Shown: in pieces, positions 47,701-60,382 of the stretch
Numbering within the stretch: position 1 is the first letter of the stretch
How the letters are laid out: the number at the start of each line of letters is the position of its first letter
Assembly: GCA_024362935.1 (NCBI GenBank)
Contig: JANCRA010000003.1
Location: forward strand, 38,873,291 to 38,937,290
Source: Setophaga petechia
Lineage: Eukaryota; Chordata; Aves; Passeriformes; Parulidae
Reading direction: 5' to 3'
Length of the DNA: 64,000 bases
Position numbers and translations under genes: made by a program
Notes under the pieces: generated by a model
The model's database searches: none
What the model was told of the DNA's origin: nothing
What the model saw: only the letters and a program-made list of their open reading frames with translations

Positions 47701-50379
47701 GGCGGTCTATTGGTCTTTCAGCTTCTCCGGGTATTTGAGAGTAGGTAAGAAATAAAATGAGGGACAAAATAATCAGTGTGTGGGTATATGGGGTTGAGTA
47801 TGAAAGTTCAGCTATATGCAGGTTAGCAGGGCAGAGAAACAGTAGATGTGCTTAGTCCAAAGTTTTCCTTGACCACGTGTGAGTTACTCCTCCAGCCTGC
47901 AACCATGAACCTGAGCAGGAAACCAGGTGCCCAAATGAAAATAGGAAACCTCATCTGTTTCTCATTATTTCACTAGTCAAACAAGGCACCAACATGGAAA
48001 CAGTCAAAAATGCACTAAAATGTGGGTAGGTTCTGAGGTTTCATTAATTTGTATGTATAAACCAAGAAATGCTAAAAATTATTATTCAGTGACTGTTCAG
48101 TGGTCTGTGTGAAGTGAATTTTCTAGTCTTTGCTCATTTTTGGTCCTAAGTCTCATCATAAATTTTCCCCTGACAGATGCTGACAGGAGTTCTCAGTGCT
48201 AGATTTACCAAGCACAGGAAATTGATTGTCCTTCAACATCCAGAGATACTATTAATTATTAATCAAGGCTCATTGTCAATGTAGGGGAAATATTTCACAA
48301 ATACTATTTATGTTGAACCTGATTTCAAGATAAATAATGGATCTCAGACTCAAGGAATGTCACCTTTGTTCCTATCATTCACACTACCACCAATTAAAAA
48401 CTAAGTTCCTTTTGATCACATAGATAAAGTGTGCCTGTGTACAAGTGTTGCTTGGGAATATTCAATTATTTCTCACCCAGATTAGGTCAAGTTCCATGGC
48501 TTCCATTGAGTCTCACCTATCAAAGAAAGTTGTCCCTGAGAAAGAAGGAAGAGTGTAATACCCATCTTGGAGAGCTTCATTGTCTTGCATTTACAACACC
48601 AAGGACTGAAGCTGTCCCTGCAGACAGCTAGGCAACTATTTTGATAGGCCTAGCACTTACAAGATCTCTCAAAGTGTTCATGTCACTGAGTCCAAGTATT
48701 TGCATACCAAGTCATGTCTTGATGAGTATTTATAGCTTTCATCATCAAAATAATGCCTTAGCATGATATCAGCATGAACAATTAGTCCAGAGCAGGAAAA
48801 GCTAAGAAGCAAAGAACTAGCAACCAGTAAAGAGCACTTTCCTTCCCAGGAAGGGTATCTTTAGGAAGAAACCCAAGTCTTACATTGTGCCACTGAGCAA
48901 AACATGGGAGATTAAAGAATCACACTGAAATTCATCTATATGCTGCAGAAGCACCCCAGGATGATGTGACCACTGGGTCACATCATAGACAGGGAAAGCA
49001 GAATTCTCCTATTGCTAGAAAGGACATCAGCAAAAGCAGAAAAGAAATGGTTCTAGTGTGGTACTGATACTGGAATGTCACTTTCTGTTTGTGTGACTGT
49101 TGGCCTTTTCTGTTTCAGCTCCTAAGGGCAGAGACAGCTTTGGTGGCTAAGATGCAGAATACTTCCAGACAGACAAAAAAGCACATTGTACCAACAGGTC
49201 TGGACAGGGTGAAGCTAGCTTTGTCGGCACACCAGCATGCATTATTTATTACTGTGCTATTTTCAAAGGCAGGGTGCCACACAGGGTGGTGGCTCCCTAA
49301 ATTTACTGCCCTACCTGGCCAACTATGCTGCCCCCATGCTCCCAAGTATGCTTATTGACACTTACATGTGGTTCAGCACAGAGAGGATTACGGGTGGCTT
49401 TTGGAGACAGCCAGGCCTTTCCTTCTGCATATCCTTCTTTAGCACTGCAGCCACAAAATTAACATGAATTTGGTCCCCACACAGTTCTAGGTGGCAGAGA
49501 AAACATTAAAAACTTCATAACTAGGAACTTGGAGGCCACAATCACAGTATGGCAGAAGTGCCAGTGCAGATTCCCAGAATTAATTTAATTATAGCCATCA
49601 AGCCTCAAGGAAATTACCTAAATCTGTCTAGATTCTTAAATTGGCGTCTCTCACTGTAATGTCTGACACCTGATGAAAACAGACAACAAATGTATGGAAA
49701 TTTCTGTTTTTTCATTAATATTAATCTCTGCTTCATTTGTTAAATTCCAGTGGAATATCAAAAGGTGGGTATAAGGCTGATATGTAGGTTAGACATGTCA
49801 GACAGTTTGAGAATACAGAGTATTCTCAAATAATATGAGATTCCTGCCTTCATTCTGCTGCAACAAAATCAGAATGGATTCATAAACTTTGGAAAATAAT
49901 ACACTTTCTGTAAAAACATCACTAGAGGAGCCAGAAGAAATAGGAGAGATACTATTTCCAAGCTGTATTCTATGTTACAGGCAAATGCCAGCTATTACTA
50001 AGTTTGCCCATTATTTAGGCTTGCAAGACCTTGTAATTTTTTCTTCACAGTTTGCTAAATTTTAGCCTTTAGCTCTTTGGCTAAATTGAAATTTTCCACC
50101 ATGGGCATTTGCTTTGCAACAAAATTTTGAGTAATTGTCAAAATTACTAGTATGAATATACTAGTATATGTTTTTCTGACAAATTCAAAAAAGGCTAAGG
50201 AAAGTTCTGTACTTTGTATTTATAGTCAGTATTTGTATTACTGCCTTTTCTTTGGACAGCTCAGGAACATTTATGTATGAAGCACAAACTGATTACAACA
50301 GGCTGTCAAATTACTAGTGTACTATTTACCATTCCAAATAAAATCCAACCAAAGTTAGCCAGTTTAAAGCTTATTGACA
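41781..50379. other. Non-coding DNA upstream of EHF
   Basis: No gene recognised. It holds the 45.4-kb direct repeat and a weak LTR/primer-binding-site-like arrangement at 44.1-44.36 kb (see findings). Confidence 0.5.
45421..45470. repeat. Short direct repeat, 18-bp unit at 32-bp period
   Basis: gactgaaaatgagataaa is present exactly at 45421-45438 and 45453-45470, separated by an AT-rich spacer. Confidence 0.85.
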
Positions 50380-51535
50380 AATCACAGAATCATGAAATGG
50401 GCAAGCTTGGAAGGGGTCACAGTGGGTCTTCTGGTTCAACCTTCAGGGCCATCCCAGAGCACATGTCACAGGATTGTGTCCGTGTAGATCCTGAATATCT
50501 CCATTGAGGGAGACTCCACACCCTCTCTGGGCAGCCTATTCCAGTGCTCGGTCGCCCTCACAGAAAAGTTCTTCCTCATGTTCAGGTGGAACTCCTGTGC
50601 ATCAGTTTCTGCCCATTGCCTCTTTTCCTATTGCTTGGCACCACTGAGAAAGGCCTGGCTCCATCCTCTGACACCCTCCTGTCACATACCTATAGACATT
50701 GATGAGGTCCCCTCTCATTCATCTCTTCTTGAGCCTGAACAGGCCAGGCTGCCTCAGCCTTTCCTCCTAACTGAGATGCTCCAGCTCCTTAATAATCTCT
50801 GTAGCTATCTGCTGGACCTGCTTCAGGAGCTCCAAGTCTCTCTTGTCCTGAGGAGCCCAAAACTGGACACAGAATTCCAGATGTGCCTCACCAGGGCTGA
50901 GTAGAGGGGCAGGATCATTTCCCTCGGCCTGCTGGCAATGCTGCTCCAAATGCACCCCAGGATCCCATTGGCCTTCTCGGCCACTGCTGCTCATGGACAG
51001 TTTGTGTTCCACCAGGATCCCCAGGTCCTTCTCCACAGAGCTGCTTTCCCGAGCTCAGTCCCCAGCCTGTGCTGCTGCAGGGGGTTGGCTCCTCCCCAGG
51101 AGCAGGACCTGCACCTGCCTTTGTTGAATTTCAGAAGGTCGCTCTCTGCCCATCTCTCCAGCCTGTCCAGGCCATTCTGAAGGGTTGCACAGCTCTCTGG
51201 GGTATGGGCCACTCCTCCTGGCTTTGTGTCTGCAGGGAACTTGCTGAGGAGGCCTCTGCCCCTTCCTCCAAGTCACTGATGAATTAGGTAAACCAGACTG
51301 GGCCCAGTACTGAACCCTGGGGGACACCGCCAGTGACAGGGCCCCAACCAGACCCTGTGAGCTGAACATGACCCTCAGGGATCTGCCACTCAGCCAGTTC
51401 TCAACCCACCTCACTGTCCATTAATTCAGCTCACAATTCCTGAGTTTGCCTACAAGGACATTGTGGGAGACAGTGTTGAAAGCCTTGCTGAAGTCCAGGG
51501 AGACAATATCCACTGCTCTCCCCTCAAATCAAAAT
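50380..51535 (-). mobile_element. CR1 LINE, 5'-truncated copy with intact 3' tail (minus sense)
   Basis: The longest and best-preserved repeat here, about 1.15 kb. The 3' end at 50381-50400 reads on the minus strand as ...catgattctgtgat, the CR1 terminus. The minus strand encodes, across several shifted frames, fragments of the C-terminal reverse-transcriptase part of CR1 ORF2 (for example [40 protein letters not shown] and [20 protein letters not shown]). Frameshifts and stops break the reading frame, so the copy is dead. Open frames on either strand between 50578 and 51414 belong to this element and are not genes. Confidence 0.93.
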
Positions 51536-52149
51536 CCATGTGATGGATTCATGAGGCAGAGCCTCGTTCCCTCAGCTTTCTTTTGCAGCAAGTGTTCTCC
51601 ACTTCCTGGCTTTACAAGGCTTTCCTAGCAGATAAAATAGGCTATTCCTGTACATCCACCAACTTGAAAAAGCAAATTTTCCAATGGGTCCTCCATTTGC
51701 TCCAGCAGCTATTTCAGTACAGCTGGCAGAGGTCTGTAGGGGGGAACTAAAGGCCTCGTTCATGGGATCAACCCAGAGGCTACTCAATGCCAAAACAGCC
51801 ATCTCTGCACGCCGCTTATTCAAAACCTAGGAACTGTACACAGGGAACAGAACTATGAGAACATTATTAACCTTGGGACAGGTTGGGAGGCACAGTACTT
51901 AGGGCACAGACCACGGGGTACTCATTCAAAGGGAAGCTACCCAATACTACGCATACAGGGAGTGGCCCTGAGCTGTATTTGCTGCATATGAATAAAACTT
52001 GTGCTGAAAACTTCTGTTCATTTCCTCATTAGTTTTCTTATGCTGTTCATCCTCATGGTATTTTAGGTATTATAGTTACACATGTACTTATAATGTAAAT
52101 AAACATTTAATATATGTAGATTAGTGTATTACATTGTACTAATGCATTA

Positions 52150-52290
52150 GCACTAACATTACAGTATTAGCACAAAAACATTTATTGATCTTCATGAATC
52201 CCTAGTGGGGTGAGAAAGTAATTTATTGTCCCCATTTTAATGGAGAATCCTAAAAAGATCAAGACAAAGGTGTTTATTAATTTAAGGTAT
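52150..52290 (-). mobile_element. MIR/L2-like relic (minus sense)
   Basis: tttattgatcttcatgaatc, then ctagtggggtgagaaagtaa and ttattgtccccattttaatgg resemble the reverse complement of the MIR/L2 3' part (tcatttaatcctcacaa... gaggtaggta... ttatccccattttacag). Low identity but the right block order. Confidence 0.4.
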
Positions 52291-53961
52291 CCATTTTCAG
52301 CTGCCTGAGCACCATGTATTTAAAACACTTATTATTCTATAGCTATGTAAAGTACTGAAAGAACATCTACTATTCCTTCTCATTTCAGATTTTAGTACTT
52401 AGCAATTCTGTAAATCAGACTTCTTTTTACACAGAAAGGAAGCAAAAAGAGAAGGAAAAAATCCTGAAAATACAGATATGCCTCAAAAGAGGTACTGGAT
52501 AACCTGATAAACAAGGGATAAAAAAACCCAAACACCTTCAAATTCCTTTCCCACAAATACATCTGTCAACCAGAAAATACCATTTAAGCACCACTTCTAT
52601 TCCTGGAGAGGACCCCCACCACCCTTTGGTCTCCTTGCCACACAGATCAAGAGTTGGATTTTTTTCTTGAAAACATTGCAGTGATTTCTCTCATCATGTC
52701 AGTCTAAAGTACAGAAAAGGCAAAATCAAGTGTGCATCTGTGAGTTGAAACACTTGCATTAAAAAAGTTATGTAAGAAGCTTTGCAAGGATCACTACAAA
52801 ACTGTCTATGGTTTGAGAGAGAGATTCATAAGAAAAAAAGCCACAGACATCTGCACTAAGAAATAGAATGAGGGTAGCGTAGAAAGAAAAAACTGATATA
52901 AATAACATATCAAGTTTTCCATGGAAAAGATAAGGGTAATAAATAGCCATAATGAACTATCAGGGCTAACACAAATTGCTTATACAAACACTGAAAGAAA
53001 GAAAGAAATGCAAATCCTAGAGATAACATAGGCTTATAATTAATTATTTATTTGTTTTAGTCTCCTCAGTGTGCAGGTCAAACCAACTCAATGCACCATT
53101 GTTGTGCAAACCATTGGGAATAAACTTGTATGAGAAATAGGGAGACAAAGATTAATACTAATAAATAATATCTGTGACAAATAAAATTATGTGTAGCAAT
53201 GAGGGAGCCATTAAATGCAGGGCAGCATCAACCATGTTTTGCTTGTGATTTGAAGGAAAAATGTTAAAAATTTGTATGGAGTCCACACTATCAATCGGTA
53301 AGAATCGATTTATAAGACTATTTTTTGCCCATATGAGCTGACACAGTCCTCTGGATTTCTGTGAGATTTTGACAATGTATATCTAATAGTATCGTTATAT
53401 AGCTGTGTATACTGCCTTTTCAGGACTCCAAAAGATTTAATTTATTATGAGGCAATACTGACTGTGCAATGCTGTCTCAGAGGAAAACTTCATAACTATG
53501 CAATAGAGGGTGTTAAACAACAAGCAGGGCAAAATGACCTAATGGGTCTTTTCTATCTGTTGTGGTTTGAGTCTCTTAGCAAACACTTTGAAGCTGACAG
53601 AACCAAAGCAAAATCATGAGAACATAAAGAAGGCAAACACAAAGTAATGCACCAAGATTAAAAAAGGAAGGCGCACAGATATCATGAGATAAACTTTTAG
53701 TAGGCCTCAAATGCTTCTGCTCTTCTATTAATAAACCAGAACATGCTAAAACCACAAGGAATCAGGAGAAGCATAACCATTCCTGGGTGTTGTACCTCTC
53801 ACTCCCAAAATTTGGTGAATATAGAAATTATAAGTTTTTACTAGGACAGAGATAGGAACTGGAGCACAGCTATAGAACTTAGAAGAGGTCTTGTGTGATG
53901 TAGATACTTTGAAATTGTAGTACAATTTTAAGAAAAGTAGGAGTAAGCACTGTAAGTACTG

Positions 53962-53984
53962 TACAGTCACTGTAAGTGACTGTA
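53962..53984. repeat. Perfect 10-bp inverted repeat with 3-nt loop
   Basis: The arms are tacagtcact and agtgactgta with loop gta. The overlapping palindrome ACTGTACAGT (53958-53967) makes the locus a compact cluster of inverted symmetry. Confidence 0.85.
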
Positions 53985-56900
53985 TTTCACTATATACAGA
54001 ATATATCAAACATTTTAGGAAACCTGCAAGGGGGTAAATGGCTCCCAGACACAGAGTGCTGATTCTTATAATGCAGTGTGTTTTCCCAAATTAAACTTTT
54101 CCCTGTTAAGAGTGTTGGATTCCCTAAGAGCCCTATGGGGTCATTTAAAATCTAAGTGGTTGGAACTTTCCCAAACTTAAAAACCATTCAGGAAAGAGAA
54201 TTTAGGTTGAGCTATTCTCTAGATTAGTTTATTTGGGCTGTATGTCTCTAATCTCTAGAAGAGACCTACAAGGAGCATGCATAATTTCTGTTATGTACTG
54301 GGAAAGCAGAACATTAAAAAATAAAGACAACAAGATGCTACCAGAACACATTAGGAGCCAAAAAAATCAGATTAAAAAAGGAATGGCAGGACCAGTTACA
54401 TGAAGAAATGGGAATTGTTCACACTGTAATCATCTGCTTGCAAGGCAGTCACCCTTGTAATCCATACATGAGATAATGAAACGGAGATGAGAAGTCAAGG
54501 ACAATCCTGGACAAAATTACCCATGTCCAGATTTAGATCAAAAGCAGTGTAAGGACAGGATGGCACAAAACATGTCCTAACTGAGAATATAGAGACAGAC
54601 AAATTGAGATGCAGAGCAACTGACTGAGAAATGACAGATTTGATTAGTTAGGAGGGATCTATAGTAGCACTGCTACTCCCCTGGATTGCTCAAATTGGAA
54701 TATGCCCAGCAAAGGCCCAGGACAGCATGAATGTGATCTTCAATGAGAGCTTCTCACTCTTCATGACTTCAAAGAGCAGCATTCTGGATGAGTGCATTTT
54801 CATGCATGTCTACATGCATGTGAGTGAGCATTGCATGACTGAATGACTGCAGAGGGGATAAACTGAGAAACTTCTTATGCAGTTTTCTGTCTTTGTCTAT
54901 AAATGTGAGCTGAGTGAATTTAAAAGAGTACATTCATGAATTTGGGAAAGGATATTAAAGAAGACTCCAAGATTTCAGCATTTAGAGTCAGGCAATGGAT
55001 ATATCTGCCATTAGGTTAAGTTGGAATAGCTTCACAGAAATGAATGGAGGGGGGTCTAAGAGCTATATAGGTACAAAGGACAATAAAAACCCAACCCTTC
55101 ATGGTTCAAGTTAGCCTTAGGAGTCATACCAGAACAGATCTTTTGAGGGCATCTCAAAGCAAGCAGCTACCTGCAAGATAGAGATGTGAACAATTCATAG
55201 GCTAACTTCCAATCTTTGTGATTATGAGAGAATTTCCTTTGCCAACATCTGAGCAGGGGAGTGAGGGTTAACCCTTGAACATAGCTATAGCAGGCAAATC
55301 TTTCGAAACCAGTTTATCCCAGTTCCAGTAACTGCACAATGTTCAGTGCCTGTGAGATGCAAATATCAAGTTTATGATTAACTGCGTTAAATTCCATGGA
55401 ACTGCAAGGACTTTTATTTGTTTGTATAAAGAAATTGAGACAATGCACCCTTTCCTTACTAGGTTTTCACTTAATAACTTTTAAGAGAAAATCTTTCACT
55501 GGATGCCTGTGCTATATCCTTATATTTCCAAATAGTTTTTCTTTACATCCTTTAGTTGGAAGGGGAGTTAGTTAGCACACTATCTACCACGGAATATGCA
55601 TGCCTGATGCATGTGTGACCAGAAATACCATTCTAAGGAAGACGGAGGATAGAATAAGCAAGTATTTAACACTGACCCCATTGGAAGTCAGCTGGTTCCT
55701 GCTACAAAACTTGCACTGTGGAGAGAGAATTTCTCTAAGCAGGAGAGAGAGAGAGGATTTCAGAGGCCTGGGTTAGTCCTCTAGATTCTGTCAGAATCTT
55801 TCAGCAATTTGCCTCTCAAGGTTTCTCAGTCACAATGCTAAGGAGGCTACACTTCTTGAAACACTATAAAGATGTAACACTACAAAGATGAGCACATTCC
55901 TGTTCATGAGGCATTCCAAGTTACAGTGGTTCTGTCTAGAGATGAAGACTCTGCAGAGTTTATTAGAGATGCCATAAAGGGAGATCTTGGATATACCAGA
56001 CTGTTGCACCAGCACTTGTCATGGTAATTAAACTTGAGGGGGACAGAAGTTCAGCCTTTATCCTTGGAGTTCTGTTGCATTAGTATTTGAGGTGAGCTGT
56101 TTATGTCTGATAATCCTAATATTTTCCAGATGCCTTTTACTCGGCAAAAATTTCATGTTTCTTATCCTTATGTTTGGCACGTTGTTCCCAGATTATAGCA
56201 CATGTACATCACTTTTTCCAGGACAAGGGGCCATTGTAATTCGGTCCTGTGGGTGTTTGCACTGAGGAGATCCATCTGCCTCTTACAAACCAGACTATTC
56301 AATCTGGGAGGTGACCATGTGAACAGTATCACAGGCACTGCAGTGAGGCACACTGACGTGAGGCTGGCACCTCATCACCCCTGTATAGGGTTACTACACA
56401 ACATTGCATTAGTCAGAATTAATGACTTGATTTATTTAGAAAGAAAAACCTTCTCCCAGGTTTCTCCCATGCCCTTTCTGAAATGGCTTTTAGAAGCTGG
56501 CATTCTGCATCTGTGGGAGGAAAGAATGAGAAGAATTGTAGTGACTTTAATAGGATTTGTTCTGTGGCTTGCAAACTGGGCTCAGTGACCCACAGCAAAA
56601 CAGCCCTGAATTTCAAAGGAGTGAGTCTCTCCTTGAGCTGCTCCCTAAGACAGTGAAAGCCTTGGAGCTGGAGTTGTGATCTCCAGGAAACTTCATCACT
56701 GGTCTCATGCCCTGCAGGAGATGCTTCTACTTACATGCAGACATATTAGGAGGCAGCAATGCCTCTTGCAATCACCCCAGTGGTGGGAATCAGTCCTCCA
56801 CTGATTAAGGAGACAGGTGGCTTTATCATGCACCCCCCCACACGCATACACACACTGCAGAAATGCCTCTCCAGAGCACACCTGAGGGAAACACCTACTG

Positions 56901-57337
56901 GGGCTGCCAAATCTGGAGGAAAGAATAGACACAGGCTTTCAGTCAATTTCTGTACTAGGAGATACACCACTGCTACTAAAATGGGTTGGATATTCTGTTC
57001 TTTCTACTAAGTACATAATTGAGTTAAAGATCTTGATGGTCTAATCTAAAGGGGGGACAGGCACAAGATCTGTAGATCTGAGTATTCTTGCATATGGACA
57101 GAAAGCGCACAAGAAGCATGTTCTCAGATCACAACACAGCAAACACAGGAAATAAGTTAGTATTCCCAAAGATTACAAAATAAGAAATGGAGTGGAGAAA
57201 AAAAGGGAAGAGGCAGAAAAAAGGGGGAAAATACAAAGAGAAGTTTCAACTTCATAGAAAATGGTATGGTCATTTTCCATATCTTTTTTCTCCACCACAC
57301 ATTTGATTGTATGTTTTATTTGCTTTTTATATTTATA

Positions 57338-57386
57338 GATGGCCTGCAATGGTCCTTTCTGACCTTAACTACTTTGTGATTTCATA
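57338..57386 (+). mobile_element. CR1 tail relic (plus sense)
   Basis: About 50 bp resembling the terminal CR1 segment: tgcaatggtcctttctgacc then ttaactactttgtgatt. It abuts an oppositely oriented CR1 relic at 57387. Confidence 0.45.
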
Positions 57387-57475
57387 GGACACTTCAGGCT
57401 CTCGGGGACCTCAGAACATGTCTAGTTCAGCCTCCTATTCAATCCAAAGCCAGGTAAGTGATCAAACCAGGTTTC
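57387..57475 (-). mobile_element. CR1 3' relic (minus sense)
   Basis: On the plus strand it reads ggacctcagaacatgtctag then ttcagcctcctattcaatcc, the reverse complement of the CR1 segment just inside the 3' tail. Short and decayed. Confidence 0.45.
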
Positions 57476-60189
57476 TATAGGCTTTAGGGTTTTTTGTCCC
57501 TTTAAAGCAGTTTCTTGGTCAATCAAATGTATTTCATGAATTGAAACTACTGTTATAGTTATCATTGTAACCAGTCTATCATCTAGACTAGTTTTAAGCA
57601 GTCCTCAGAATGGTGCTCATACCTCTTCCTTTACAGACTCTTCAGAGATTTATCACATTCTGGCCAGAAGTTTATCTGGCTCAGTTTTGCCCTGATCATG
57701 TTGAAAAATATACTCCAGTTATAATCCACTGTCATAGTCCTCTCACCATGTCATTTCATCTTCTAAACTGTACCCGATATCTCTTTTCATATCTCCAATA
57801 GTACTAGTAGGTAGAGGCACCAAGGCACCATAAAATCCATTGTCCATAAGGATATGAGTTGAGAGAAAGCAGCCATCTGTTCATGTGCAATTGTGTGCAG
57901 TAAAAACATAACAGAAGGAAATTCCCCTGAAAATAGTGGTGAATTATATGTGAGTCCAACCACTGTTAAATATTACCTTCAGCATTTTTCACCACATAGC
58001 ATAGTTGCATAAAACGGATTCCATTCCCAGCACCAGGTCTCATCCCTGGAAAATCAATGGCAGTGGAGGCAGGTAAGCCATGATATGTTCATACATTGTT
58101 TCATTGAAAGACACAACAAAAAAGAAATTATACTAGAACTTGAAGGCATATCAGCCATCTTACAATTCCAAACATTCATCATATAAATACTGTAGCATAT
58201 GAATTTGATGTGAGTTTCTAATGACATAATTCTTCATGGAATGTGATTTCTTTATAATAATAAGAAATATAGAATGTGTCATAGAATCCTGGCGTAAAAT
58301 AATTTAGTATGCAACTTCTAAGGCAGGAATAATGTTTCTATTTGCTGTAACTGAACTGTCATTATTAAAATAATGAAAAAGATGGGGAAAGAAGAGACTG
58401 GTAATGATCTATGAAACACCATTTGGTAACTATTACTATTCTTTGAGATGCAAGTTGAAAACCTGTGTATAAAATGAAGACCACATTTTAGAATCACCAT
58501 CAAGATCAGATTCCAATAATTTAAAATTCAGAATTAATTTCTATTTTATAAGTACATGTATTATATATATATACATATAATTTTGACTGAAATTTATCTG
58601 AATAGAAGTGACCATTTGCAATATTTGAAAGTGAACAAAATCTTTAAACTATACCATATTTTTGTATAGACAGCTGAGAGCTGATAGAAAGAGTTATTTG
58701 CTGTTCACTTCTGACAGACTGCACTGTTAGTAGCCAGGCTAGCATATTCAAAAATTCACCTTCACTGGATTTTTTAAATGCTCTGTTAACATGGACTCTC
58801 ATTCCCAGTCATGGGTTTCACAGCCTGGTTGCCTGGGAGCAGAGGAGGGAGCCCGAAGAGCAGAGCGATGCTCCGATGATACTCATTTCAGCCCTGGGGC
58901 TGGCTCAACTCTTGGGTGCTGCATTTGGCTATTTAAATTCAGCTCCTCTTTACTAATACCCAGTGGTGTCACTGCAAATAGCTACATCACCTGGCATTTT
59001 TCAAATGGTTTCAACTGCAAATTTTATAGACAGATGAGTCCCTTGGACATAGGTATGAAAATAACAAATCTCCTGTACGAAAGGACAATAAATCATAACT
59101 CAGGTGACTCACTCCCTGCATAGAGGACAGAAAATGAAAGAGTAAGCCTTGAATAAGAACTGACTGAGACCTGAGTGAGACCAGTTACTGAGATAATTAG
59201 CTAAGGTCTTTTCATTTATACATTAATGAACCAGAAGATCAAAGACTTTGGCTAGGCCTGTAACCATGACTGCAACATTGTCTTGCTATGCAATAATGAA
59301 CTCGTTATTGGCTGCTTTCATAAATTACATGTGGTAGACTATTTTATTTTTAATACAGTACATAAAGCACAAAAACAACTACAATGTTGCTTTAGAAAAT
59401 TTTAATTGCTAAGCACGCACTTTCATGTAATAAGCACATTCTTACTTTCAGCTGATTGCTGCTACCAATTTTGTCCTTTCACTGGAAATTTCCCGACAGG
59501 TGGCAAACCTTCTTTTATTTTGTGGAAGAAAGAGGAAATAAGTGACTGAATGACCGAAGTGAACTTGAAGTATGTTGCATCACTTGAGAAAAATCTATAA
59601 AATCTACCTCAGAGGTAGGAAAAACAGATTAACATGTTAAGATTAGGTAAGATTGAGAAAAGTAAATGTTCTAACACTCAGCTTCACCCTATCTTTTTGT
59701 TCCAGCATGTTTCTGCTATTTAACATATTAGGGACAGTTATGTCTGGACCCATGACCACAGAGTTGATGTTTAGCTTGGAAAATCATGTATATAAGGCTC
59801 TGGAGTTGATCTTAAGAAATCTGGAATGTTTTTCTACTGTAGACTTTCTGCAACATTGAAGACAGGTTATATAATATTTATCTTTCAGGTCCAGAGCTGT
59901 AAAGCACTGTATCATTTTACACAGCTGGGAGAATAAATGTATAAATGTTCACAATCTATAGTTGAGAAAAGTTGAAAAACATCTAATTGAAACTTCCAGA
60001 TAAAATCACAGCAGTTCATGAAGGAAGTTGTTGACTGTTACTGTTGGCAATAAGATGTGATATGGAGAAAAACTTTGTCACAAATGGGCAAGTTATTATT
60101 ATGTGGGCATGTTAGTATATGCTCTCCTTTAAAATGGCATAAGAAAGAAAGGTATTTTATCTGTTGGCAAAGTTTCTGATGCAAAAAAA

Positions 60190-60213
60190 AAAATGTATAT
60201 ATATATATATATT
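60190..60213. repeat. (A)n(TA)n microsatellite
   Basis: An A run followed by gtatatatatatatatat. Other AT dinucleotide runs are at 16589-16603 and 58559-58576, and an A-rich run is at about 61268-61298. Confidence 0.8.
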
Positions 60214-60358
60214 TTCACATTTATTTATGACCCGCTCAGAAGATCTGACACTGCTGGGGAGAAGTTTAAGCTTAGGCATTAAGCTATCAGTTGCTACAGT
60301 AACAGCAATTATTCACTGCTCTGGGACATAGGGTAAACCTGACACATTGATTGCCACC

Positions 60359-60382
60359 CACTCCTCCCCCTCCGCCCCCTAA
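60359..60382 (-). other. C-rich tract / possible G4 and Sp-KLF box on minus strand
   Basis: The minus strand reads agggggcggagggggaggag, a GC-box-like sequence with two long and two short G runs. It is isolated in AT-rich DNA. Confidence 0.4.

Noticed and set aside
50578..51414. Several 60-120 residue frames on both strands
   Set aside because: All fall inside the CR1 LINE. Minus-strand pieces are decayed reverse-transcriptase segments and plus-strand ones are antisense.
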